From Bacteroides sp. An322 (GTDB taxonomy: Bacteria; Bacteroidota; Bacteroidia; Bacteroidales; Bacteroidaceae), in NCBI RefSeq assembly GCF_002161765.1, contig NZ_NFIN01000008.1:51782-115781 (forward strand): DNA of 64,000 bases, read 5' to 3'. Shown here one piece after another: positions 36,341 through 44,182 of the stretch. Below the pieces are notes generated by a model, which did not search any database, was not told the origin of the DNA, and worked only from the letters and a program-made list of their open reading frames with translations. Made by a program: the position numbers and the translations under genes. The first letter of the stretch is position 1. Every line of letters begins with the position of its first letter.

Positions 36341-36399
36341 TCACCACAGATTACACAGATTTTGATAATTAATTTTCTAATCTGTGTAATCCGTGGTGA
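36341..36399. repeat. CACAGATT inverted repeat after the response regulator
   Basis: Arms TCACCACAGATTACACAGAT (from 36341) and AATCTGTGTAATCCGTGGTGA (36379-36399) form a 21-bp stem with one mismatch. Near copy of 35556-35615. It starts 9 bp past the stop and ends before the DUF1893 stop. It probably acts as a terminator between the convergent genes as well. Confidence 0.9.
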
Positions 36400-36403
36400 A
36401 CCT

Positions 36404-36814
36404 TTATTTCATGCTGGCTACGAAGTCAGCGATAATCCGGTAGAGCCGTTGCAAGTCGGTTTCTTCTCCGCACGCCGTTTCCAGCGGGCAATATCCGGTC
36501 TGCTGGCGGTTGATGATGTGGGGCACTTCTTTATCGAACGAAAGCTTCACACTGTATTGCTCAAATAACCTACGGGCGGGAGTACTGACCACATCGGTAT
36601 AGACTTCCGCCATTCCGCCCAATATCATCAGGGCAGCGGCTCCTTTGCCTACTACCTTATCGGCTATCACGGCGCCCTGCATGAAAGCGGGGTCATTATT
36701 ATATAAGGTATACAGGTCGGCTACTCCGCGTTGCGTAAAAGTACGTGTCTCGCCCTGATTGGCAATGACGCACGAGAAGCCTCCTTCGTGAAGGAGGGAG
36801 ATGAGATGGTTCAT
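36404..36814 (-). CDS. DUF1893 domain protein
   Basis: 136 residues. The motif ADKVVGKGAAALMILGGMAEVYTD matches the DUF1893 family, which has a cytidine-deaminase-like fold; the family Cys-rich tail (GYCPLETACGEETD) is present. Function unknown. Its ATG overlaps the stop of the aldo/keto reductase gene by one base (TAATG), so they are translationally coupled. I chose 36814 since the reading further upstream lies inside the reductase gene. Its constant link with this redox enzyme suggests a role in the same pathway. Confidence 0.85.
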   Translation of the reverse strand: MNHLISLLHEGGFSCVIANQGETRTFTQRGVADLYTLYNNDPAFMQGAVIADKVVGKGAAALMILGGMAEVYTDVVSTPARRLFEQYSVKLSFDKEVPHIINRQQTGYCPLETACGEETDLQRLYRIIADFVASMK

Positions 36815-38190
36815 TACAATGTTTCTTGTTTCAGTTTCTCTACGTATTGGTCGATGCGCTGCATTTCGCGCGGGATGTCGATGTATTGCGGGCAGTGTGG
36901 ATTGCATTGCTCGCATCCGATGCAATGGGATGCTTGACGCAGCTTCGGCACACTGCGGTCGTATCCTATCAGGAAGGCGCGGCGGGCTTTGGCGTAATTA
37001 GGGTCGAGCTTGCTTTGCGGCATGTTGCCTTCGTTCACGCATTTGTTGTAATGGAGCAATACGCCCGGAATGTCGATGCCGTAGGGGCAAGGCATACAGT
37101 ACTGGCAGTTGTTGCACGGAATGGTGGGGTACTTGAGCATCAGGTCGGCGGTATCGAGCAAGAATTGCCATTCTTCGTCGGTGAGCGGTTTCAATGGTGA
37201 ATACGTGCGGATATTGTCTTGCAGATGCTCCATGTAGGTCATGCCGCTCAGTACGGTAAGTATCATAGGCTTCGTACCGGCAAAACGGAACGCCCACGAG
37301 GCGACACTGCCTTCGGGATTGCGTGTCTTCAGACGGGCTACGATGTGTTCGGGCACTTTCGACAAACGTCCTCCTTGCAACGGTTCCATGATGACCATCG
37401 GGATGTTCCGCTTGGCAATCTCTTCGTACAGGTAGTCGGCATTGACATTGCCGCGGGTGGCGTGCAGCCAGTCGGAGTAGTTCAACTGGATTTGGATGAA
37501 GTCCCAGTGCACTTGTTCGTGGTATGCCAATATCTTGTCGAATTCTTCCTTGCTTCCGTGGAACGACCAGCCGAGGTGGCGGATGCGTCCAGCCTCACGT
37601 TCCTTTACCAGATAGTCGAGCAGTCCGTTGTCGATAAAACGGGTCTGGAAACTCCGCTTGCCTGTGTTTCCTAACGAATGGAGCAGGTAGTAGTCGATGT
37701 AATCCACTTGCAGCTTCTTCATCGAGTCGTGATACATCTGCACGCTCGATTCGAAATCCGAACGGTCGAAGTTCGACATTTTGGTGGCAACGAGGAATTT
37801 TTCTCTCGGATGGCGTTTCAGGGCGATGCCCGTAGAGGTTTCCGACCATCCTTGCACATACACGGGAGCCGTATCGAAGTAATTCACTCCGTGTTCGATG
37901 GCATAGTCAATCAGGCGGTTCACCTGTTCCTGGTCGATGACATTCCCTCCCTTTTCGGGTGCGGGAAGCGTAGGCCAGCGCATACATCCATAGCCCAAGA
38001 TAGACACTTGGTCTTTCGAAGGCGGAAAGTTGCGGTAAGTCATTTTGCCGGTTGGCACAGGACCTTCGGCAGCAGTCTCGGTTGATTCTTTGGGGGAGCA
38101 TCCCGACAAGGCTACGGCAGTACCGGCGGTGCTGATGCCGACTATCTTCAGGAAGTCCCTGCGGTTCATGCGGTTATCTTGTTTATCCAT
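36814..38190 (-). CDS. Tat-exported aldo/keto reductase with two 4Fe-4S clusters
   Basis: 458 residues. A twin-arginine signal (NRRDFLKIVGIS) followed by a lipobox-like ALSGC suggests export to the periplasm. The aldo/keto reductase barrel shows the catalytic Asp in YFDTAPVY, Lys in LVATKMSNF and His in LLHSLG. The C-terminal ferredoxin part has CNNCQYCMPCPYGI and CIGCEQCNPHCPQYID. Such a protein could reduce a carbonyl compound with electrons from Fe-S centres rather than from NADPH alone. Next to a membrane ferredoxin gene and DUF1893. Substrate unknown. Confidence 0.85.
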   Translation of the reverse strand: MDKQDNRMNRRDFLKIVGISTAGTAVALSGCSPKESTETAAEGPVPTGKMTYRNFPPSKDQVSILGYGCMRWPTLPAPEKGGNVIDQEQVNRLIDYAIEHGVNYFDTAPVYVQGWSETSTGIALKRHPREKFLVATKMSNFDRSDFESSVQMYHDSMKKLQVDYIDYYLLHSLGNTGKRSFQTRFIDNGLLDYLVKEREAGRIRHLGWSFHGSKEEFDKILAYHEQVHWDFIQIQLNYSDWLHATRGNVNADYLYEEIAKRNIPMVIMEPLQGGRLSKVPEHIVARLKTRNPEGSVASWAFRFAGTKPMILTVLSGMTYMEHLQDNIRTYSPLKPLTDEEWQFLLDTADLMLKYPTIPCNNCQYCMPCPYGIDIPGVLLHYNKCVNEGNMPQSKLDPNYAKARRAFLIGYDRSVPKLRQASHCIGCEQCNPHCPQYIDIPREMQRIDQYVEKLKQETL

Positions 38191-38207
38191 AATTGCAAAT
38201 GTGATTT

Positions 38208-38293
38208 GTAGTTAATAATTAATAGTGAACAATGAACAACGGCGAGTGTTTCTACCTGTCACTTTAACTATTAATTATTCATTATTAATTAAA
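38208..38293. repeat. AT-rich inverted repeat between the Fe-S gene and the reductase
   Basis: AGTTAATAATTAATAGTGAA on the left pairs with TCACTTTAACTATTAATTAT-like sequence on the right. The right edge holds the stop codon of the Fe-S membrane protein (38289-38291). Same family as 21191 and 22058. Confidence 0.8.
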
Positions 38294-39806
38294 TAATTCG
38301 GTGTACTTCGTGTCCTTCCACGTAGATGGCACTGAGCGGACGAGACGGACATAAGTTTTCGCACGCTCCACACCCGATGCATTTCTCCGTATCTACCGCC
38401 GGAATCTTCAGCGATTCAGGATTGGACGGGTCGGAAGGTATCATCGTAATGGCTCCTGTAGGACAATGACGTGCACAGTTGCCGCACGCTTGTCCGTCGG
38501 TGAGTGGCACGCAGCGTTCTTTCACCCATACGGCATGACCAATCTGAATGGCAGACTTTTCTGCCTTGTCTATCAAGTGAATGGCATCAGTGGGACATAC
38601 TTCCGCACATTTCGTACATTCGGGACGACAATAGCCACGTTCGTACGACATCATGGGCTGCATGAATGTATCGAGCGAAGCGGAAGGACGGAGCACTTCA
38701 TTGGGGCAAACTGATACGCAAAGCTGGCAGGCAGTGCAGTGTTGTTGCATATTGCGTGCGCTTTGCGAGCCCGGAGGAGTAATCGGAGTCTGACGCTTTG
38801 GCGCTTGCTTGTCGATGATGTCGGCCAGTCCTCCGTCCAGTTTGATGATTTCGGCTTTCTTCACCGCTTGTGCCTTGGCGGCAGAGGCAAGAAGCAATAA
38901 GGAACCTGCTAACACTTCGCGCCGTCCTTTGTCCTTGGGTTGCGAAGCATCGGAGTGTGCCGGAGCGGCTTCTTCCTTTTTCCCGTAGGCGAAACGGTAA
39001 TGGATGGCATCGTGCTTGCAATGTTTGAGGCAATCAAAGCAGGTCACGCACCGGCTGTGGTCGACGGCGGTATTCGGAATGTCAATGCATGCCGCTTTGC
39101 AATGGCGTGCGCACAGGTTGCATTTCTTGCATTTCTCTTTATCGATTTCGATGCGGAACAATGAGAACTTAGAAATGAATCCCAATACGGTACCTACGGG
39201 ACAAATGGTATTGCAATATGTCCGCCCGTTCCGCCATGCCAATACACCTATTATTATAAAGGTAAGCACAGCGATGAGGAACGTAGGAAGGCTTTTCAGC
39301 CACACTTCGGTTTCATAGAAAGCATAGCTGTCGGCACGTTCCGCAAAATAAGCTAACAGATTGTTCCCCCATTGGTAAATGGGAGCGAACAGGTTGTTGG
39401 CGATTCTTCCATAGGCACTATAAGGGGCAATCAGCGCGGCTATTGAGGTCAGCCCGCCGAGTGTCAGTGCTACGAACACCACCAACACGCTATACCGCAA
39501 TACGTTTTTCGCTTTCGAATAGGTATAAGGAAGTTTCTTCTTCACCCGTCCTATCCGCGCCGCGATGTCCTGAAAGACACCTAATGGGCAAATGACGGAA
39601 CAATAAATGCGTCCGCACACAAAAGTAAGTACTACAAGAAAGAGGATAATGCCGGCATTAAGTGTCAATACAGCCGGCAAGAATTGAATCTTAGCCATCC
39701 ATTCGAACCATGCATGCAGTGTTCCGGTAAAGTCGAGGAACAAGAGCGTGATTATGCAAAAGAAAAGGAAAGCTATTATTTGTCTGATTTTTTGCAACAT
39801 GATCAT
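38289..39806 (-). CDS. NapH-NapG-like fused membrane ferredoxin
   Basis: 505 residues (ATG at 39800 is an alternative start). N-terminal half has about four membrane helices with two cytoplasm-facing CxxxCP motifs, CSVICPLG and CNTICPVG, and two 4Fe-4S motifs, like NapH/NosR electron-transfer proteins. At about residue 293 a sequence GRREVLAGSLLLLASAAKA looks like an old Tat signal or membrane anchor, and beyond it there are further 4Fe-4S sets (CTACQLCVSVCP, CTKCAEVCPTD, CGNCARHCP, CIGCGACENLCP), like NapG. So this looks like a NapH-NapG fusion that passes electrons from quinol to the periplasm. The reductase downstream is the likely acceptor. Confidence 0.85.
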   Translation of the reverse strand: MIMLQKIRQIIAFLFFCIITLLFLDFTGTLHAWFEWMAKIQFLPAVLTLNAGIILFLVVLTFVCGRIYCSVICPLGVFQDIAARIGRVKKKLPYTYSKAKNVLRYSVLVVFVALTLGGLTSIAALIAPYSAYGRIANNLFAPIYQWGNNLLAYFAERADSYAFYETEVWLKSLPTFLIAVLTFIIIGVLAWRNGRTYCNTICPVGTVLGFISKFSLFRIEIDKEKCKKCNLCARHCKAACIDIPNTAVDHSRCVTCFDCLKHCKHDAIHYRFAYGKKEEAAPAHSDASQPKDKGRREVLAGSLLLLASAAKAQAVKKAEIIKLDGGLADIIDKQAPKRQTPITPPGSQSARNMQQHCTACQLCVSVCPNEVLRPSASLDTFMQPMMSYERGYCRPECTKCAEVCPTDAIHLIDKAEKSAIQIGHAVWVKERCVPLTDGQACGNCARHCPTGAITMIPSDPSNPESLKIPAVDTEKCIGCGACENLCPSRPLSAIYVEGHEVHRII

Positions 39807-39929
39807 ACGTTTTAGGTTATTTCAAGTCACAAAATTAGAAGAAAATGCTCGTTATGATACTCGGCGAATACCAAAACTTTCTTAACAGCTGCAATTTATA
39901 TCGGGTCTAAGTAGGGCGTGGTGAAAACA

Positions 39930-41177
39930 TCATCTTTGTTCGTATTCCAAGCAAGCCATGATGAAAGGACCGATGGCTTTGCCTTCGTTGTTCACGATAG
40001 TCACGTCTTTCCCGCATAAGTAATAGTCGGGCGTGCCGTCGCGCGACGGGTCTTTTGCAGGACCTAAGCCAGCCGAACGGCAACTTTGGTTCAGGTTTAT
40101 CGTTCCGTCTTCGTTGGTTGTGACGAAGGTTTTCAGCAAGCCTTGGTAGGCTTTTTCAGCCGTTTCTTTGTAGCTTTCGGGCAAGATGCCGAGGCGGATT
40201 CCTTTCAGATAAGCGTAGGTGAACATGCTCGAAGCCGAAGATTCCAAATAATTGGCGATGCCGCATTTGCTTACGAAGGAATCATCGTATTGCAACAACT
40301 GGTACCATGCGCCGCTCTCTTTGTCCTGCCAGCGTGCCAATCCTTTGGCTACGGTATTGACAATCGTCTTCAGTTCTTGATAATCGGGATGCGATTGGGG
40401 CATCACTTCCAATACATCGACCAATGCCGCAAAATACCAGCCCATGCCTCGTCCCCAAAATTCTTTCGAACAGCCCTTGTGCGGTTCAGCCTTATTTGCC
40501 CAAAACGAATTGGCGTCTTCGGGATTGGCAGACCAGGCGTGATAATAAAGTTGCTTGTCGCTATCGTACGTATGGCGGGCAACGGTCTTGAACTGATGAG
40601 CGATGTCGGTCCATGCCTGTGTGTTGTCGGGGTCGAAATTGGCTTGCCATTCGGCGTAGAAAGCGGCTCCCATGTAGAGCCCGTCCAGCCACATCTGCTC
40701 CGGATAGATGTCTTTATGGAAGAAACAACCCTTGGCATCACCGCTTTGGATGCGCGAATAGTCGTTCACCAAGTAGTTGCGGAGCCAGTCGGCAGCCGTC
40801 TTGTAGCGGTCTGCATTGTGCGTGCCGTTCTTTTCGTCGAGTGCTTTTTCGTGCCGGTAGAGGGCGAAAAGCACTTTGCCCGAATTGATGTTGTCGATGT
40901 TTCCTTTCTTGAAGTTCTTGAATGTGCCGTCGGGATTAATGGCATTGTCGGCATAATCCTTTGCCCATTGGTAATACTCGGCGGTCCAATCGGCGTATTG
41001 GTATTGTTCACAAAGATTCAGGAGCGATTTGGCTACCAGTCCGTTCACGTAGTCCCACGATTTCCCGTGCGTCCATTGCTTGCCTTGCGATTCCGCCATT
41101 TTTTGCGAATAGCGTGTCTGTGCGTTTACGGTAAGAGATGCTAACAGGAGACATACAGTCCATACGAATGTTTTCAT
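39930..41177 (-). CDS. GH88/GH105 unsaturated glycuronyl hydrolase
   Basis: 415 residues with a signal peptide (MKTFVWTVCLLLASLTVNAQ). It has the (alpha/alpha)6 layout of YteR/YesR-type enzymes: NSGKVLFALYRHEKAL, QMWLDGLYMGAAFYAEW with the catalytic Asp, and WGRGMGWYFAALVDVLEVMP. These cut the unsaturated uronyl end from oligosaccharides made by polysaccharide lyases, as in rhamnogalacturonan or related plant pectin breakdown. It is a single gene with no PUL around it, so it may act on host or dietary oligosaccharides made elsewhere. Confidence 0.88.
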   Translation of the reverse strand: MKTFVWTVCLLLASLTVNAQTRYSQKMAESQGKQWTHGKSWDYVNGLVAKSLLNLCEQYQYADWTAEYYQWAKDYADNAINPDGTFKNFKKGNIDNINSGKVLFALYRHEKALDEKNGTHNADRYKTAADWLRNYLVNDYSRIQSGDAKGCFFHKDIYPEQMWLDGLYMGAAFYAEWQANFDPDNTQAWTDIAHQFKTVARHTYDSDKQLYYHAWSANPEDANSFWANKAEPHKGCSKEFWGRGMGWYFAALVDVLEVMPQSHPDYQELKTIVNTVAKGLARWQDKESGAWYQLLQYDDSFVSKCGIANYLESSASSMFTYAYLKGIRLGILPESYKETAEKAYQGLLKTFVTTNEDGTINLNQSCRSAGLGPAKDPSRDGTPDYYLCGKDVTIVNNEGKAIGPFIMACLEYEQR

Positions 41178-41253
41178 GGCTCGATGTTTTTAGGAGTTTG
41201 GTGATAAAAACAAAAAAGACTGATTGAATTTTCATCAACCAGTCTTTCGGTAG

Positions 41254-41325
41254 AGGTTCCTGGCGGATTCGAACCGCCGTGCACGGTTTTGCAGACCGCT
41301 GACTAAGCCACTCATCCAAGGAACC
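41254..41325 (-). tRNA. tRNA-Cys (anticodon GCA)
   Basis: 72 nt. The 5' GGTTCCT (41325-41319) pairs with the 3' AGGAACC (41261-41255); the discriminator base is T (41254), as required for tRNA-Cys. The anticodon GCA is at 41292-41290 in the loop CTGCAAA, and GGTTCGAAT of the T arm is present. The 3' CCA is not encoded. Confidence 0.97.
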
Positions 41326-41364
41326 ATTTTAATTATCTAGGCACTTGCTTTCTCAAATGCGTTG

Positions 41365-41395
41365 CAAAGGTATGACAATTTTTTGAATCTGCAAT
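41365..41395 (-). promoter_or_regulatory. Promoter of tRNA-Cys
   Basis: Minus-strand TACCTTTG at 41372-41365, with ATTG at 41395-41392 and a 19 bp spacer. Confidence 0.6.
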
Positions 41396-41477
41396 ACTTT
41401 TTGCCGGAATTTTTCATTTTTCTTCCGTTCTTTGCATAAAAGAGTGTGAATATTCGCATTTCACCAATGCTTTGTAG

Positions 41478-41590
41478 TGGATGCAAGGTGCGTTTTTAAA
41501 CGCATTAGGGTGCGTCGGTCTACGCATCCGCATGAGTTGGCCCACGCACCCGCATGTGTCGGGCGATGCAGCCGTATGCATTTTTGTCAA
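41478..41590. repeat. 22-bp period imperfect tandem array (locus C)
   Basis: Units start at 41500, 41522, 41544 and 41566, each 22 bp. First halves are ACGCATTAGGG, ACGCATCCGCA, ACGCACCCGCA and ATGCAGCCGTA; the second halves vary. It is in the 370-bp space between tRNA-Cys and the barrel gene at 41696. The last unit shares AGCCGTATGCATTT with loci A and E. Confidence 0.85.
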
Positions 41591-41695
41591 TAGAAAAGTG
41601 AAGGATTGACACTTTGCGGCTATTCATTAAAAGAAAGGGAACACAACCTGTTTTTGAATGTTTCAAAAGCCAGGTCGTGCTTGGGTCTGATTGCA

Positions 41696-42316
41696 TCAAA
41701 ATGGGATATATACAGATACCATTATGTCGGAAAAGTGTCCTTTGCGTCCATTGGCTGCTCCTTTGTTGAAATGCTTCAACACATCAAGGCATCCGTATTG
41801 GTAGGATAAGGCAAGTTCGCAATGTTTTCCTACACGGTAGCCCACTTTAGCTAAGACGGGCAAATCAAATACGGCTTGCGGGCGTACATAGAGGGTAGGG
41901 GCTATACCCAGTCCGAAATAGAACTTTTCGGTGATGTGGTAGTTCCAGCTGGCTGCTACGGATATGGGCATAATAAATTCACTGAATTCTTTTCCTTCTC
42001 CGGTATTTGTATAATGATTGTTCGATTCTTGTGAATAAAAAGGAACGTACTTATAGGTGCTCATACCTTGGAATCCCACACGAATGTCAAGGTCAAAGAA
42101 TGATTTCCGTTCAGGCAGAAACCGGAAACGGTAACCAATCATGCCGTTCCCTTTCAGATTATGGTCATACCGTAATTCATTGGTCGGTGGAATCAGTTGT
42201 TTGCTGTCCTGCATGGGAATGCCCAAACCTCCGCCAATTAATATTCCGTGTTCCATTTTCTGCGCAAAGGCGGAAGTGGAGATTATTATGAATAGTAAGA
42301 AAATTAGCTTTTTCAT
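41696..42316 (-). CDS. Outer membrane beta-barrel protein
   Basis: 206 residues with signal peptide MKKLIFLLFIIISTSAFA. Strand pattern typical of a small barrel: HGILIGGGLGIP, NGMIGYRFRFLPE, FDLDIRVGFQGMSTY, YFGLGIAPTLYV, CELALSYQYGC and a terminal MVSVYIPF ending in Phe. No enzymatic motif. Function unknown. It follows a lipoprotein gene (42408) on the same strand with a 91-bp gap. Confidence 0.78.
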   Translation of the reverse strand: MKKLIFLLFIIISTSAFAQKMEHGILIGGGLGIPMQDSKQLIPPTNELRYDHNLKGNGMIGYRFRFLPERKSFFDLDIRVGFQGMSTYKYVPFYSQESNNHYTNTGEGKEFSEFIMPISVAASWNYHITEKFYFGLGIAPTLYVRPQAVFDLPVLAKVGYRVGKHCELALSYQYGCLDVLKHFNKGAANGRKGHFSDIMVSVYIPF

Positions 42317-42407
42317 AGAATAACTGATAATTTATTATTTATGTAAGTTAGGAGTTGAAATGAACAACTTTACTACCTTTAGATGTGTTTCCAACTCCTG
42401 GTTAGTA

Positions 42408-43439
42408 TTATTCATAGAAATATATTTTTCCTAAACCTTTATTGCTTTCAGGTATTTCACTTGACCAAATTTCCATTTGTCCGTCAATGCTGTAATGGGT
42501 GTTTGGATATGATGTAGAACTAAAGCGTCCTGAAAATACGTTGACTTTGCCATACGTGTCATATTTTATAGTTACAGGTTTGTCATTCTCGTTCCTGAAA
42601 ATATTATGTTGCATATCATATATTTCAAGTCCTTTTCCAGATGCTTTAGCTTGGAATTTAAGAGTGATTGTTGCATGATGCTTTTTCCATAATACTTTTT
42701 TCTTTTGGCTAAGGTATTCAATATTAATGTATTGATAGTTTATCCTGGTTGTTGCATCTTGTACAAAAGAATAACTCCAAATAGCTCTGACTTTTACATA
42801 ATCACCGCCAGGGATTTGGTATTTGGTTTCTGCTTTGTTCATACTGTTTGCGTCAGTGGCTTCATTTTTCCCATAGGTTGTAATGCCATTGCCAAATAAT
42901 TCTTCAGATGTATATTGTGGTGCATATACTATGCTGTCGCCAATCATAAAGAATCCTTCTCTATTGGTAAAGAAGCGTTGAGTAGAATTCTTTATTTTGT
43001 AGTTGGCTATGAAATCGGTTTTGTCGTATGGATTAAACAAAAACACATCTTGATATTTCTGTTTGAAATCTTTTATTTGTTGTTCGGGGAATGCTTGGGT
43101 TACATCTTGTTCATAATTGTCAACTATAGCTTCTTGTTCTTTATCAGCTTCCGCCATGATTTGTTGTTGGTTAGCAAATCCTAAATAAGCGAACATTGCA
43201 TTAGCTTCTTGTTCTGGTAAAATACTGATTTTGCTTATTGTTTCATTATAAGTAGAATCATTTTTGAATTGCAGACACAATGTACCGTTGTGTGTTATGA
43301 CTTGATAGTCTGCGCTATAATTTGAGATTGTTCTGCTTTGAATGTTATTGTTGTTTTCCGGAAGAATGGAATCCATTTCATTGTTGCATGCAGTCATGCA
43401 TAATGAGCAGATGCTCAATGTTATAAATAAATTTTTCAT
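42408..43439 (-). CDS. Lipoprotein of unknown function
   Basis: 343 residues. Lipoprotein signal MKNLFITLSICSLCMTAC (lipobox MTAC) and CNNEMDS after it. The mature part has a helical N-terminal region (ILPEQEANAMFAYLGFANQQQ and TQAFPEQQIKDFKQKYQDVFL) and a beta-rich C-terminal part (YKIKNSTQRFF through SYSFVQDATTRINYQYINIEYLS). I do not recognise a family. Its leader region has a long hairpin (43573-43620). Confidence 0.7.
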   Translation of the reverse strand: MKNLFITLSICSLCMTACNNEMDSILPENNNNIQSRTISNYSADYQVITHNGTLCLQFKNDSTYNETISKISILPEQEANAMFAYLGFANQQQIMAEADKEQEAIVDNYEQDVTQAFPEQQIKDFKQKYQDVFLFNPYDKTDFIANYKIKNSTQRFFTNREGFFMIGDSIVYAPQYTSEELFGNGITTYGKNEATDANSMNKAETKYQIPGGDYVKVRAIWSYSFVQDATTRINYQYINIEYLSQKKKVLWKKHHATITLKFQAKASGKGLEIYDMQHNIFRNENDKPVTIKYDTYGKVNVFSGRFSSTSYPNTHYSIDGQMEIWSSEIPESNKGLGKIYFYE

Positions 43440-43572
43440 TAGAATCTTGTTTTGAATAGTTATTATACATGTGTTGATACTCTTTTTTGATGTAATTTAA
43501 TTGCATTGTTGTTGAAATATAATTTTTTTCTTTTATTTTTGCGTTCACCTCCTTTCTCTTTTAGGTGGTCAG

Positions 43573-43620
43573 GGCAAGCGCTTCCGGTTTCTTTTAGCGG
43601 GGAAATGGAAGTGGCTTGCC
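43573..43620. repeat. Inverted repeat between the lipoprotein and DUF3244 genes
   Basis: GGCAAGCGCTTCC (43573-43585) pairs with GGAAGTGGCTTGCC (43607-43620) with one bulge. Next to it is a smaller hairpin, CACCTCC...GGTGG (43547-43569). It may end the DUF3244 transcript or act as a leader element. There is no T run. Confidence 0.6.
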
Positions 43621-43634
43621 TTTACTCATTTACA

Positions 43635-43985
43635 TTATTGTAATTCAATAAAACTGTAAATGGTATTTATACCATCTGTAATGAAGACCATTCCTTTTTC
43701 TATATCTAAATCTTTTAAAGGAATCGTGCATAGAGGATTTACTTCTGTTTGGATAGTTTCACTGTATACGATTTTTCCATTTTGGTTTGTAATGATGATG
43801 CATACTGAACCTATATCTTTAAAATTTAAATTTAAAGTAGGAATATCATCGTTAATAAAACCTGTAACGGGAATAAATATTTCTTTTTTTATCGTATCCC
43901 AACAGCCCTGAAACTTTAGAGGTTTTTCCTTTCCAAATGCAAGAAGAGGAAGTAAACAGAAAAAGATAATGCAAATACGTTTCAT
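43635..43985 (-). CDS. DUF3244 domain protein
   Basis: 116 residues with a signal peptide (MKRICIIFFCLLPLLAFGK). The mature part KPLKFQGCWDTIKKEIFIPVTG, then LNLNFKDIGSVCIIITNQNGKIVYSE, matches the short beta-sandwich proteins of DUF3244 common in Bacteroidetes. Function unknown. The start is the ATG at 43985 since the longer reading from 44015 lacks a signal peptide at its end. Confidence 0.8.
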   Translation of the reverse strand: MKRICIIFFCLLPLLAFGKEKPLKFQGCWDTIKKEIFIPVTGFINDDIPTLNLNFKDIGSVCIIITNQNGKIVYSETIQTEVNPLCTIPLKDLDIEKGMVFITDGINTIYSFIELQ

Positions 43986-44182
43986 TTGTTTTATTATTTT
44001 TGATTTCGAATGCAAAGATAATGGGAATGCATTTATTGGTTGGGATGAATTGACAATTTTAGATAAGATACGATAGACTTGATTATCAACGTAATAAAAA
44101 ATGTAAATAGGATAGGAAATAGGATTTTGATAAGATATACTTTTCTATTAACGTCAATAAATGAGACGTATAAGAGATAATC

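Noticed and set aside
33190..36399. Genomic island by composition
   Set aside because: The higher GC content and repeats suggest transfer, but no integrase, att site or tRNA edge was found at its borders.
40086..41144. 352-residue open reading frame opposite the GH105 gene
   Set aside because: Antisense shadow; the minus-strand protein has a signal peptide and the GH105 active site.
43500..43560. Minus-strand ORF from GTG 43550, with an AGGAGGTGA start region
   Set aside because: It would encode an AT-biased, Asn- and Lys-rich peptide of about 56 residues that runs out of frame into the lipoprotein gene. No signal peptide or family.
43540..43620. 4.5S (SRP) RNA in the 43.5 kb hairpins
   Set aside because: The conserved GGAAGGAAGCAGCC-type loop of SRP RNA is not present.
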